DNA of 64,000 bases from NCBI GenBank assembly GCA_016795205.1, contig JAEUHZ010000021.1, positions 124,001 to 188,000 on the forward strand, given 5' to 3'. The stretch is from Planctomycetota bacterium (GTDB lineage Bacteria; Planctomycetota; UBA1135; GCA-002686595). The first letter of the stretch is position 1. Every line of letters starts with the position of its first letter. Of the stretch, positions 44,421 to 53,097 are shown piece after piece. The translations under genes and the position numbers were made by a program. A model generated the notes under the pieces. The model ran no database searches, was not told the DNA's origin, and saw only the letters and a list, made by a program, of their open reading frames with translations.

Positions 44421-45092
44421 ATGCAGACCGTCACCGCGGGTCTCCGCACCGAGTCAGGACGCATCCTCGATCCCCAGGAGCGCGCATCCGAGGTGCTCTT
44501 CGGCCTGATCATGGTGCTGACGTTCACCGGCTCGCTGAGCGTCGCGACCTCGAGCCGCGAGGACGTCCGTCAGATGTTCGTCGGCGCCCTGGGCTGCAAC
44601 CTGGCCTGGGGCATCGTGGACGGGGTGATGTACCTGACGGCCATCCTGGTCGAGCGCGGCCGTGGCTTGGCCCTGGCGCGCGCACTGCGCGCGACCGCGG
44701 ACTCGGCCGTGTCGCGGCGGATCGTGACGCAAGCCCTGCCCGGATCCTTGGACCGCTTCCTCGACGAGGCCCAGCTCGACTCGATCGCCGCGCGAGTCCG
44801 CGCGCTGCCGGATCTATCCCGCGGACCGGGCCTGCGGGGGCGCGACTTCGCTGGCGCGCTGGGCGTCCTGCTGCTGGTGTTCTTCTCGACGCTGCCCGTC
44901 GTGCTGCCCTTCCTGTTCATCGAGGACACCTGGCGCGCGATGCGCTGGTCGAACGGGATCGCCGTCGGAATGCTCTTCGGCGTGGGCTACCTGCAGGCCA
45001 GCTGGGGCGGCATCCGCCGCCTGCCGTTCGCCTTGGCGATAGTCGTCCTGGGGCTCGTGCTGGTCGGGGCGACGATCGCCCTGGGGGGCTGA
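44421..45092 (+). CDS. VIT1/CCC1-like membrane protein
   Basis: The 223-residue protein has an N-terminal segment SEVLFGLIMVLTFTGSLSVA and NLAWGIVDGVMYLTAILVERGR, which resemble the first helices of VIT/CCC1 family iron and manganese transporters. A cytoplasmic helical loop (residues 95-145) and three further hydrophobic helices follow. Many bacterial members of this subgroup are uncharacterised, and the acidic metal-binding loop of the plant VIT1 protein is reduced here. It may move or store a metal ion, but this is uncertain. The ATG at 44421 is preferred; the open frame upstream is not coding in character. The following gene starts one base after the stop, so the two form an operon. Confidence 0.6.
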   Translation: MQTVTAGLRTESGRILDPQERASEVLFGLIMVLTFTGSLSVATSSREDVRQMFVGALGCNLAWGIVDGVMYLTAILVERGRGLALARALRATADSAVSRRIVTQALPGSLDRFLDEAQLDSIAARVRALPDLSRGPGLRGRDFAGALGVLLLVFFSTLPVVLPFLFIEDTWRAMRWSNGIAVGMLFGVGYLQASWGGIRRLPFALAIVVLGLVLVGATIALGG

Positions 45093-45093
45093 T

Positions 45094-45753
45094 GTGCTGT
45101 CGCTGATCGTCACCGCACTCCTCGCCGGGCAGCCTCCGCCGCAGGATCCGCGCTCGAGCCCGACGCCAGAGGCACCGCTCGCGCCCCAGGAGCCGCTCGC
45201 ACCCGAGGAGCCGCGCACCTGGGCCTTCTCGCTCTCGGCGTTCTACGTCGATCCGCCCGGAGATGGTCCGCACGGGACGACGATCCTCTATGCGGACCGG
45301 GGCCCGCTGCACCTGGAAGCCCGCTACAACTACGAGGACCTGGACACGTTCTCACTGTTCGGGGGCTGGACCTTCGAGTTCGGTTCCGACTTCCGCGCAG
45401 CGTTCACGCCCATGATCGGCGGCGTGGCGGGCGAGACCGAGGGAGTGGCGCCGGCGCTCTTGATCGACGCTGGCTGGAAGGGCCTCGAGTTCTACTCCGA
45501 GTCGGAGTACCTGTTCGACCTCGGCGACGACGAGGACTACTTCTACTCGTGGTCGACGCTCCTGTGGCGCTTCAGCGAACCGCTCGCGGTCGGCATCGTC
45601 ACCGAGCGCACGAAGATCGTCGAGACGGACTTGGAGCTCAACCGCGGCCTGGCGCTGCAGGTCTCGCCGGGGCCGGTCGGGTTCGCGCTCTACGCCTACA
45701 ACGTCGGCTCGCAGGACGAGTACTACACCTTGTCGGTAGACCTCTCGTTCTGA
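45094..45753 (+). CDS. Probable outer membrane beta-barrel protein
   Basis: The 219-residue protein starts at a GTG one base after the preceding stop. It has a short N-terminal hydrophobic segment (LSLIVTALLAG), a Pro-rich linker and then alternating aromatic and polar strands: AFSLSAFYVDPP, LHLEARYNYEDLD, FSLFGGWTFEFG, LEFYSESEYLFDL and FALYAYNVGSQDEYYTLSVD. It ends in Phe, as is usual for outer membrane barrels. The pattern suggests a small eight- to ten-stranded barrel. Its function is unknown. Co-transcription with a VIT-like protein suggests a link to the envelope, possibly metal handling. Confidence 0.6.
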   Translation: MLSLIVTALLAGQPPPQDPRSSPTPEAPLAPQEPLAPEEPRTWAFSLSAFYVDPPGDGPHGTTILYADRGPLHLEARYNYEDLDTFSLFGGWTFEFGSDFRAAFTPMIGGVAGETEGVAPALLIDAGWKGLEFYSESEYLFDLGDDEDYFYSWSTLLWRFSEPLAVGIVTERTKIVETDLELNRGLALQVSPGPVGFALYAYNVGSQDEYYTLSVDLSF

Positions 45754-45808
45754 GCCGGGGGCAGTCGGGCGAAGTGCTCGCCGCGCGCTCGGCCGGCGCG
45801 CCCGCGGC

Positions 45809-46747
45809 TCACGCGCCCCAGGTGAGCTGCCAGCCGTTCGTCAGGTTGAACGTGCTCGCCGTGCAGTAGGCCGCGGCGTTGCGGTACCAGACCTGGTACG
45901 TGCGCACGTCGCCGGGCGCGTTGACTCCGCGCACGGACACCGGTGGATCTCCGGCCGCCGGGTATTGGGAGCCGCCACCGATGTTCTGCTTCGTGCCCAG
46001 GCGGATCACCGCGCCCGCGGCGCAGCGCAGACCGTCCCCGAACGCCACGCCGGCGCCCGCGGCCGAGGCGGCCGTGCCCTGGAAGTAGAGCGCGGAGCTG
46101 TTCGGCATCGCCGCGCCCGCCAGGACCAGCGAGTCCGCCGAGACGCTGGCCGTTCCCGTCGCGACGAGCACGCCGCCTGCGCCGAGCGAGTTCGCGCAAC
46201 CGGCTCGCGCGCTGGCCGCGCTCGTGTTGCCGCAGGGACAGGCCGCACCCGATCCGTCGCCGAAGCAGAAGGCGAAGGACGGGTCGACAGGATCCAGGCT
46301 GCCCTGGATCGCGGCTGGCGGGAGCTGTCCCGTCGTCGTGCCGCTCGTCTGGTAGCGCGTGTTGTTGGGGCCGGGCGTCCACCCGGGCTGCGTGCTGGCC
46401 AGGATCTCGGCCAGGTTCGTCGCGCCGGTCGGATCCCCGTCCGAGTTGGGGTTCGCCGCGTTCTGGATGGCGACCGTCAGGCTCTGTCCCGCGTTCAAGC
46501 CCTGGCGGATGCGCCAGCCGTAGGCATTCCAGAACGGGCCGCCGCCCACGTTCCAATGGCAGAGCTGGCAGGCGGTACCCGTACCGGCCTGCACGTTCGA
46601 AGCGCTCGCCGAGCCGGGGTGGAGCGAGGTCCAGGTGCTGACGAAGCCACCCTCGGCGCGGGCGGAGCTGGCCAGCACGCAGGCCGCGATCGCCGTGGCG
46701 AGGGTTGCCGGGATTCGGAAGGGGGAGGAGCGCGTCGAGATCGGCAT
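45809..46747 (-). CDS. Secreted protein with one CXXCH motif and six-cysteine end domain
   Basis: The 312-residue protein has a signal peptide (ATLATAIAACVLASSARA). Residues about 35-135 include TACQLCHWNVGGG, with a single CXXCH motif of the kind that binds heme c covalently. NSDGDPTGATNLAEI, a calcium-loop-like stretch, follows. The last 150 residues are the six-cysteine domain: FCFGDGSGAACPCGN, MPNSSALYFQG, FGDGLRCAAG, YQVWYRNAAAYCT and FNLTNG. The combination suggests a surface-exposed small cytochrome, but a histidine or methionine sixth ligand is not certain. The ATG at 46747 opens the signal peptide. A 10-base palindrome with a TAGGCT hexamer lies about 75 bases upstream. Confidence 0.65.
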   Translation of the reverse strand: MPISTRSSPFRIPATLATAIAACVLASSARAEGGFVSTWTSLHPGSASASNVQAGTGTACQLCHWNVGGGPFWNAYGWRIRQGLNAGQSLTVAIQNAANPNSDGDPTGATNLAEILASTQPGWTPGPNNTRYQTSGTTTGQLPPAAIQGSLDPVDPSFAFCFGDGSGAACPCGNTSAASARAGCANSLGAGGVLVATGTASVSADSLVLAGAAMPNSSALYFQGTAASAAGAGVAFGDGLRCAAGAVIRLGTKQNIGGGSQYPAAGDPPVSVRGVNAPGDVRTYQVWYRNAAAYCTASTFNLTNGWQLTWGA

Positions 46748-46960
46748 GGCGTGGCTCTCGCCGGACGAAGGGGGGTCGAGACTCGGGACGCGCGAGCGGC
46801 GCGCGCAACCCTCCCCTGCGAGCCTAGGCTGGGCGTGGATTCCGGCCACGGGTCGGGGGGGGTAGCGCGCTGCGGCGATGTGCGCAGATGCGCCCCTGGC
46901 TGCGGGCGGGTCCTGGACCCGGCGATCCAGCCCGAGGCCGGCGGGCCTGCGCGCGCGGGA

Positions 46961-47413
46961 TCAGCCGCTGAAGGCGTCGATGCTCGTCGTGTCGTCGCGC
47001 AGGACGTCCGGGCTCAGGCATTCGCGCTCCTCGGCCTCCATGTCCGCGCGCAGGTCGTCCACGAACGCGCGCACGCCCTGGTCGTACCCGGCCGGATCCG
47101 CGTCGGGTGAGAGCTGCGCGAGCGCCAGGATGCGCTGGCGCTGTGCGGCGTGCTCCGCGTCCATGAGCTCGATGCGCACCGGCCCCCAGTTGTCGATGTC
47201 GGCCAGGACGGGTCGCAGGATCGCCTCCTCGTGCGCGATGTGGGCCACGAACTCCGCGCACAGGGCGTCGAACTCGGCCCGCAGCTCGCGCCGCGCACCG
47301 GAGTCGCCCTGGCGCAGGCTGGCGAGTCGCGCCTCGACGCCGGCCAGGCGCCGTCTCAGCGCGCCATGCTCGCCGAGGATGGTCGTGCGGATCTCACTGG
47401 GCTTCTTCTCCAT
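46961..47413 (-). CDS. Hemerythrin-like (HHE) protein
   Basis: The 150-residue protein is an all-helical HHE domain. Likely iron ligands are His16 in LGEHGALRR, the two His and the Glu in FVAHIAHEEAILRPVL, and His in MDAEHAAQRQRI. In the last helix the expected His appears to be Asp (LRADMEAEEREC). Such proteins bind oxygen or nitric oxide with a diiron centre, or act in iron homeostasis and repair of iron-sulfur centres. It lies 60 bases downstream of nuoN on the same strand, at the end of the long operon for ferredoxin-linked respiration. An oxygen-related role next to oxygen-sensitive enzymes is therefore plausible but inferred. Confidence 0.75.
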   Translation of the reverse strand: MEKKPSEIRTTILGEHGALRRRLAGVEARLASLRQGDSGARRELRAEFDALCAEFVAHIAHEEAILRPVLADIDNWGPVRIELMDAEHAAQRQRILALAQLSPDADPAGYDQGVRAFVDDLRADMEAEERECLSPDVLRDDTTSIDAFSG

Positions 47414-47473
47414 CGGGGTTCCTCCACGGCGTGCGCATCGACAGGCTGCTCGCGCAGGGGGCGAGCGTCGGAC

Positions 47474-48913
47474 TCAGGGGCCTCCGCCGAAGGCGGCGGC
47501 GGCGAGCCGCGCCTGGGCGAGCAGCGGACCGGGCCACAGTCCCAGGCCCAGCACCGCGGCCAAGCACAGGGAGATCGCAGCGCGCAGCGCGAGGCCCGCG
47601 CGCACGGGCTCGGCCGAGCGGCCGTCGGCCATGAACGTCGAGCGCGCCACGGACAGGTAGTAGAAGAGCGCGACGACGCTCAGGACCACGCCCGTCACGA
47701 CCAGCCCCACCAGTCCGGCCTCGAAGGCCGCGAGCAGCACGAACAGCTTGGCCCAGAAGCCGACGGCGAACGGGATGCCGGCCAGCGACAGGACGAACAG
47801 CAGCAGTGCGGCTCCCAGCCAGGGCGAGCGCCGCGAGAGCCCCGTGATCTGGTCGAGCGCATGCCCGCCCGAGTTCTCCGCCGCGGCGTGCAGCACGAGG
47901 AACACGCCGAAGTTCGTGAACACGTAGCTCACGAGGAAGAACAGGGCCATGGCCACGCCGGACTCGCTGCGCGCGCACACTGCGACGAGCACGTAGCCCA
48001 TCTGGGCGACGCCCGAATAGCCCAGGAGCCGTCGCGCGTCGCGCTGGGGCAGCGCGAACAGGTTGCCGACGACCATGCTGGCCGCGGCGATCACGCCCAA
48101 GGCCGGCGCCCACAGCTCGTGGTGCCGTGGCCAGCCGTGGAGCAGGACCACGACGAGCGCCACGAGCCCGCCGGCCTTCGGCGCGACCGACAGGAAGGCC
48201 ACGAAGGGCGTCGGCGCGCCCTGGTAGGTGTCCGGCACCCACATGTGGAAGGGCACCGCGCCGAGCTTGAACCCGAAGCCCGCCAGCACGAGCAGCATGC
48301 CGGCCGAGGCCAGGGGCGCGACGTCCGGCGACGCGAGGCCGGCGAGGCTCGAGCTGCCCCCGGCGCCGATCACGAGCGCCAGGCCGAACAGCGTCAGCGC
48401 GGTGCTGGCCGCCCCGGTCACGTACAGCTTGAGCGCCGCCTCGGCCGCGAGCTGCGGCTCACCCGGCGGGCCGTCGAGCTTGGCATAGGCAGCGAGCACG
48501 TAAAGCGGGATGCCCATGAGCTCGAAGGCCACGACCAGCAGCACCCAGTCGCGCGCGCCGGCCAGGAGCATCGCGCCCACGAGGCTCATGAGCATCAGGA
48601 ACAGGTACTCCGCCGGGCGGCGCGCGACCCGCGACTCGAGCCAGTCCAGCGAGCCCAGCACGCCCAGGATCCCAGCGGCGAGGAACAGGCGCTCGAAGAA
48701 CAGCGACCAGGGGCCGGCCGCGTACACGCCGTGTGGTGCCGTCCCCGCCGGCTCCACGACGAACGAAGTGCAGAGCGCTGTGGCCAGCGCGGCCACGCTG
48801 AACCAGGCCAGGGTCCGCGCGCGGCAGGGCCGGAGCGCGTCGCACACGAGCACGACCAGCGCGGTGGCCGTGACCGCGAGCTCGAGCGCGAAGACCTGGA
48901 TCCAGGGGGGCAT
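47474..48913 (-). CDS. nuoN: NADH-quinone oxidoreductase-type subunit N
   Basis: The 479-residue protein is one of the three antiporter-like proton-pumping subunits of complex I. It has about 14 hydrophobic helices and the family core GAVPFHMWVPDTYQGAPTPF, with the glutamate in VVAFELMGIPLY and the lysine in SVAPKAGG. It is the last nuo gene, nine bases after nuoM. The length matches NuoN of other bacteria (about 480). It acts in the membrane arm, coupling quinone reduction to proton translocation. Confidence 0.93.
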   Translation of the reverse strand: MPPWIQVFALELAVTATALVVLVCDALRPCRARTLAWFSVAALATALCTSFVVEPAGTAPHGVYAAGPWSLFFERLFLAAGILGVLGSLDWLESRVARRPAEYLFLMLMSLVGAMLLAGARDWVLLVVAFELMGIPLYVLAAYAKLDGPPGEPQLAAEAALKLYVTGAASTALTLFGLALVIGAGGSSSLAGLASPDVAPLASAGMLLVLAGFGFKLGAVPFHMWVPDTYQGAPTPFVAFLSVAPKAGGLVALVVVLLHGWPRHHELWAPALGVIAAASMVVGNLFALPQRDARRLLGYSGVAQMGYVLVAVCARSESGVAMALFFLVSYVFTNFGVFLVLHAAAENSGGHALDQITGLSRRSPWLGAALLLFVLSLAGIPFAVGFWAKLFVLLAAFEAGLVGLVVTGVVLSVVALFYYLSVARSTFMADGRSAEPVRAGLALRAAISLCLAAVLGLGLWPGPLLAQARLAAAAFGGGP

Positions 48914-48922
48914 GGGCGTGGG

Positions 48923-50452
48923 CTAGGGCAGAGCGGGGAACCGACTCAGGAACGCCACGCTGGCGACGTCGATGTAGTCCAGCAGGAAGCGCGGCCAGAC
49001 GCCGAACACGACCAGCGACGCGCCCAGCACGAGCGGCGCGCCCCACTCCGTGCCGCGCACGTCGGCGAGCTCCGCGAACTCGCCCGTCGGCGGCGGCCCC
49101 CAGAAGATCGTCTTGCAGGCGCGCAGCACGTAGACCGCCGTGACGAATGCGCCGAGCACGCCCGGAACGACCCACCACGCGTGGGCACCCTGGCCGGCGC
49201 CCACGAACACCAGGAACTCGGCCACGAACCCGGCGGTTCCTGGCAATCCCAGGGACGACAGGCACGCCAACGTGAAGAACGCGGCGACCGCCGGCAGCGG
49301 GTGGGCGAAACCGCCCATCCGGGCGATCGTGCGCGTGTGAGCGCGCTCGTAGACGATCCCGACGAGCGCGAAGAACAGGCCCGTCATGATCCCGTGTGCG
49401 AACATCTGGAACACGGCGCCGTTCCAGCCGTTCGCGGTCATCGTCGCGGCCCCCAGCATGACCACGCCCATGTGGCTCACCGACGAGTACGCCACGATGT
49501 ACTTGAGGTCCGTCTGGCCCGCGGCGCACAGCGCGCCGTACAGGATGTTGATCACGGCTACCGCCCCGACCGCCGGAGCCCAGACGACGGCGGCATCGGG
49601 CAGGAGCACCATGCCCACGCGCATGACGCCGAACGCGCCGAGCTTCATGAGCACGCCGGCGTGGAGCATGGAGACCGCGGTCGGCGCCGACGCATGACCG
49701 TCAGGCGACCAGGTGTGGAACGGGAACACGCCGGCCAGTGAGCCGAAGCCGAGCCACAGCAGCGGGAACGCGACGTGCTGCGTGGTGAGCGAGAAGCGCG
49801 TGCCCTCCAGCACGGCCAGGTCGAACGTGCGCGCCCCGGCCTCGTTCCACAGCAGGAACATGGCGACCAGGATCGCCGCGGAGCCGACCAGTAGCATGAG
49901 CGTCAGCTTCATCGCGGCGTACTCCTTGCCGCCCACGGCGAAGCGCCGCCACGCGAACCGGAACGGGCCGGCCGCAGGGACCTCGTGGCTCGCGCCCCAG
50001 ATGCCGATGAGCAGGTACATCGGCAGGACCGCGATCTCGTAGAAGAGGAAGAACACGAACAGGTCCTGCGAGACGAAGACGCCGAAGACGCCAGCCACCA
50101 GCACGAGCAGCAGGACGAAGAAGTCCTTGTCGCGCTTCGCCACGGACCAGCTCGCCAGCACGCCGGTCACGACGATGATCCCGGTCAGGAGCAGCAGCGG
50201 AACGCCCCAGCCGTCGACGGCCAGGCGCAGGTGGATCCCGAGCGGCGGGACGAGCGCGTAGTCTTCGACCAGTTGCAGGCCGCCGGCGGCGCGGTCGTAG
50301 GCCCAGGCCACGGCCACGCTCGCGGCGAGCGAGAGCGTGGCCCCCAGGAGCGACACGACCCGCACGGCGACCCGCGCCGATCCGGGCAAGCACAGGAGGA
50401 TCGCGGCGGCGACCACCGGTGCCGCGACGACGATCGACAGGAGGTGCGTCAC
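48923..50452 (-). CDS. nuoM: NADH-quinone oxidoreductase-type subunit M
   Basis: The 509-residue protein is the NuoM antiporter-like subunit, with FFLFYEIAVLPMYLLIGIWG containing the essential Glu and the core FPFHTWSPDGHASAPTAVSM. Another family stretch, MLHAGVLMKLGAFGVMR, is also present. The GTG at 50452 overlaps the nuoL stop (GTGA) and is chosen for this coupling; an in-frame GTG 15 bases upstream is possible. It has about 14 hydrophobic helices and would pump protons in the membrane arm. Confidence 0.93.
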   Translation of the reverse strand: MTHLLSIVVAAPVVAAAILLCLPGSARVAVRVVSLLGATLSLAASVAVAWAYDRAAGGLQLVEDYALVPPLGIHLRLAVDGWGVPLLLLTGIIVVTGVLASWSVAKRDKDFFVLLLVLVAGVFGVFVSQDLFVFFLFYEIAVLPMYLLIGIWGASHEVPAAGPFRFAWRRFAVGGKEYAAMKLTLMLLVGSAAILVAMFLLWNEAGARTFDLAVLEGTRFSLTTQHVAFPLLWLGFGSLAGVFPFHTWSPDGHASAPTAVSMLHAGVLMKLGAFGVMRVGMVLLPDAAVVWAPAVGAVAVINILYGALCAAGQTDLKYIVAYSSVSHMGVVMLGAATMTANGWNGAVFQMFAHGIMTGLFFALVGIVYERAHTRTIARMGGFAHPLPAVAAFFTLACLSSLGLPGTAGFVAEFLVFVGAGQGAHAWWVVPGVLGAFVTAVYVLRACKTIFWGPPPTGEFAELADVRGTEWGAPLVLGASLVVFGVWPRFLLDYIDVASVAFLSRFPALP

Positions 50453-52251
50453 GACAGCACCCCCCACAGCGACAGCAGGATCGCTCCGGCCACGACGGCC
50501 AGCGCGTAGTCCCGCACGCGGCCGGTCTGCACCACGCGCACCGCGCTGCCCGCCTCGAGCGTCGCGAAGCCGGTGGCGTTCATGAGGCCGTCGATCACGT
50601 AGCGGTCGAACCAGCCCAGGACGCCGCTCAGCCAGAGCAACGCGCTGCTGTAGAGCAGCTTCCAGGCCCGATCGACGGCTCCAGCGCGGTCGAGTCGCCG
50701 CAGCGCGTCCGCGAACGCCACCTCGCGCCCTCGTCCGTACACGAGCACCGCAGCCACGATCCCCGCCAGCGCCAACGTCGACGCCAAGAGCGGCGTGAGG
50801 CCGAAGTGCGGCTCATAGCTCGCGCCCACGTAGGCCGCCAACCCGCCACCGAAGAAGCCCGCGACGGCCGAGGGGACGGCCAGGACGATGAGCGGCCCCG
50901 TCATCGCGAGGCCCGCTTCGTGCGCGTGCCCGGCCCTGGCCGACGGCGCCCCCAGGAAGGCGAGCACGAACACCCGCCCCATGTAGAAGGCGGTCGCGAA
51001 CGCGGTCAGGAGCAGCAAGGCCCAGGGCACCCATCCGGCCCGGCCTTCGAGCTCGGTGAGGATCAGGTCCTTGCTGAAGAAGCCGGCCAGCCCTGGGACG
51101 CCCGCCAGCGAGAGCACGCCGATCCCGAACGCCACGGCGGTGAGCGGCATCCTGCGACGCAAGCCGCCCATCTCTGCGAGCTCGTTCGAGTGCACGGCAT
51201 GGATGACGCTGCCAGCGGCGAGGAACAGCAGCGCCTTGAAGCAGGCGTGCGTGCCCAGGTGGAAGAAGCCGGCGAAGGCCGAGCCCGCGCCCAGCGCGGC
51301 CACCATGTAGCCGAGCTGCGAGCAGGTCGAGTAGGCGAGGACCTTCTTGATGTCCGTTTGGACCAGCGCCAGGCCGGCGGCGAACGCGGCCGTGACCGCG
51401 CCGACCCACAGCATCACGTCGCCGGTCGTGGGCGCGAGCTCGAACAGGGGATGAGCGCGCACGACCAGGAACACGCCTGCGGCCACCATCGTCGCCGCGT
51501 GCAGCAGCGCCGAGACCGGCGTCGGTCCCTCCATCGCGTCGGGCAACCAGACGTGGAGCGGGAACTGCGCCGACTTGCCCATCACTCCCAGGAACAGCAG
51601 CAGGGTGACCGCGGTGGCGACCGCCGGCTCGGGCGTGGCCGTCCATTCGAACGAGCCGGTCGAGACGAACAGCACGACGAGTCCGACCAAGATGCCCATG
51701 TCGGCCAGCTTGGTCATCCAGAAGGCCTTGACCGCCGCGCGTGCCGCGCTGGGCTTGGCGAAGTAGAAACCGATCAGCAGGTAGCTCGCGAGGCCCACGA
51801 GCTCCCAGCCCACGAAGAGCTGGAGCAGGTTCGGCGCGACCACGAGCAGGTTCATGCTGAAGAGGAAGAGCGCGTGGTACGCGAAGTAGCGGCCGAATCC
51901 GCGCCGGGCCTCGCCGCGCATGTAGGCCACCGAGAAGACCTGCACGCACAGCGCGACGAGGGTCACGACCACGAGCATCGCGGCGGAGATCCCGTCGACG
52001 TGCACGCCGACCTCGGCGATCGTGCGGCTCCCCGCCTGCAGCCAGGGCACGACGTGGCGCACGGCCGGCTCGCCGGGCGAGCGGCCCAAGGCCAGCGCGA
52101 GCGCCGCACCGAGCGACGCGAGGCTGGCGGCGATGCAGGCGACCGCCGCCGGCGCGCCCTGCCGCCGCAGCGCGGGCGCGAGGACCAAGAGCAGTGCAGC
52201 GGCCGCCGGCGCGCACACGGCGATCACGGCGAGCAGGGCCGGGGTGGTCAT
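50449..52251 (-). CDS. nuoL: NADH-quinone oxidoreductase-type subunit L
   Basis: The 600-residue protein is the distal antiporter-like subunit. It has the NuoL core GWELVGLASYLLIGFYF, QFPLHVWLPDAMEGPTPVSA and LLHAATMVAAGVFLV, and a C-terminal extension (residues about 470-600) that should include the lateral helix. Its ATG overlaps the nuoK stop (ATGA), and its stop overlaps the nuoM GTG. The length fits the usual 600-650 residues. Confidence 0.94.
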   Translation of the reverse strand: MTTPALLAVIAVCAPAAAALLLVLAPALRRQGAPAAVACIAASLASLGAALALALGRSPGEPAVRHVVPWLQAGSRTIAEVGVHVDGISAAMLVVVTLVALCVQVFSVAYMRGEARRGFGRYFAYHALFLFSMNLLVVAPNLLQLFVGWELVGLASYLLIGFYFAKPSAARAAVKAFWMTKLADMGILVGLVVLFVSTGSFEWTATPEPAVATAVTLLLFLGVMGKSAQFPLHVWLPDAMEGPTPVSALLHAATMVAAGVFLVVRAHPLFELAPTTGDVMLWVGAVTAAFAAGLALVQTDIKKVLAYSTCSQLGYMVAALGAGSAFAGFFHLGTHACFKALLFLAAGSVIHAVHSNELAEMGGLRRRMPLTAVAFGIGVLSLAGVPGLAGFFSKDLILTELEGRAGWVPWALLLLTAFATAFYMGRVFVLAFLGAPSARAGHAHEAGLAMTGPLIVLAVPSAVAGFFGGGLAAYVGASYEPHFGLTPLLASTLALAGIVAAVLVYGRGREVAFADALRRLDRAGAVDRAWKLLYSSALLWLSGVLGWFDRYVIDGLMNATGFATLEAGSAVRVVQTGRVRDYALAVVAGAILLSLWGVLS

Positions 52252-52544
52252 TCCCGAGCCTCGCTGGCGGCGTCGACCGCGGTGTGACCGTGGCGGCGGT
52301 AGAGCAGCAGGACGATCGCCAGGCCGACCGCGACCTCCGCGACCGTGATGGCCAGCGCGAACATCGCCAGGATCTGACCAGGTCCGCCGGCGTGGCGCGC
52401 GAAGGCGACGAACACGAGGTTCGACGCGTTCAGCATGAGCTCGACGCACAGCAGCATGGCGACGGCCTGGCGGCGCGTCAGCAGCCCGTACACGCCGATG
52501 GCGAACAGCAGCGTCGCCAGGAGGATGCAGTTCTCGAGGGTCAT
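52248..52544 (-). CDS. nuoK: NADH-quinone oxidoreductase-type subunit K
   Basis: The 98-residue protein has three hydrophobic helices, with the conserved glutamates in CVELMLNASNLVFV and in ALAITVAEVAVGLAIV. It is the small membrane-arm subunit of complex I involved in proton transfer near the hinge. The ATG at 52544 is four bases downstream of the nuoJ stop. The ATGA overlap with nuoL points to translational coupling. Confidence 0.94.
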   Translation of the reverse strand: MTLENCILLATLLFAIGVYGLLTRRQAVAMLLCVELMLNASNLVFVAFARHAGGPGQILAMFALAITVAEVAVGLAIVLLLYRRHGHTAVDAASEARE

Positions 52545-52548
52545 GGCC

Positions 52549-53097
52549 TCATTCCGCCTCCCCGCGGGCGCGCGGCCGCGCGCGCGGCAAGCCGCTCGCG
52601 CCCCGCTCATCGTCGCCGCGCCGCGCCAGCGCCACCGCGCCGACGAGGGCCGCGAGCAGCAGCAGGGACAAGACCTCGAACGCGATCAAATGCTCGTCGA
52701 GGAGCGTGCGCGCCAGCTCGGCCGTATCCGGCGCGAGCGATTCGGCCGAGGACGGCAGGTCCGAGCGCAGGAGCGCGACGAGCAGCAGCGTGAACAGCAG
52801 CGCGGCCGCGGCCGCGCCCCGCAGGCTCTGCACGTTGCTCGCGGACGCGACCGAGCCGTCGTGGCGTTGCGTCAGCATGACCCCGAACACCATCAGGGTC
52901 ACGACGCCGCCGACGTAGGTCAGGACCTGCACGCCGGCCAGGAACGGCGCGTCGAGCAGGGCGAACACGACGGCCGTGCCGAGCAAGGTCACGGCCAGCC
53001 ACAGCACGGCGTGGACGAGGTTCGCGCTGCGCACCACGAACAGCGCCGAGATGACCATGGCGGCCGCAGCGACCCAGAAGGCGATATCGACCGTCAC
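52549..53097 (-). CDS. nuoJ: NADH-quinone oxidoreductase-type subunit J
   Basis: The 182-residue protein has five hydrophobic helices, including the family pattern LDAPFLAGVQVLTYVGGVVTLMVFGVMLT. In other bacteria NuoJ takes part in the conformational coupling near the quinone site. The GTG at 53097 overlaps the nuoI stop (GTGA). The C-terminal 25 residues are Arg-rich and poorly conserved. Confidence 0.92.
   Translation of the reverse strand: MTVDIAFWVAAAAMVISALFVVRSANLVHAVLWLAVTLLGTAVVFALLDAPFLAGVQVLTYVGGVVTLMVFGVMLTQRHDGSVASASNVQSLRGAAAAALLFTLLLVALLRSDLPSSAESLAPDTAELARTLLDEHLIAFEVLSLLLLAALVGAVALARRGDDERGASGLPRARPRARGEAE

Noticed and set aside
46821..46830. The palindrome AGCCTAGGCT, with a similar one (TTCCGGCCGGAA) at 18799-18810
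   Set aside because: Both are perfect but short and single; no second copy near a related gene was seen, so an operator cannot be claimed.
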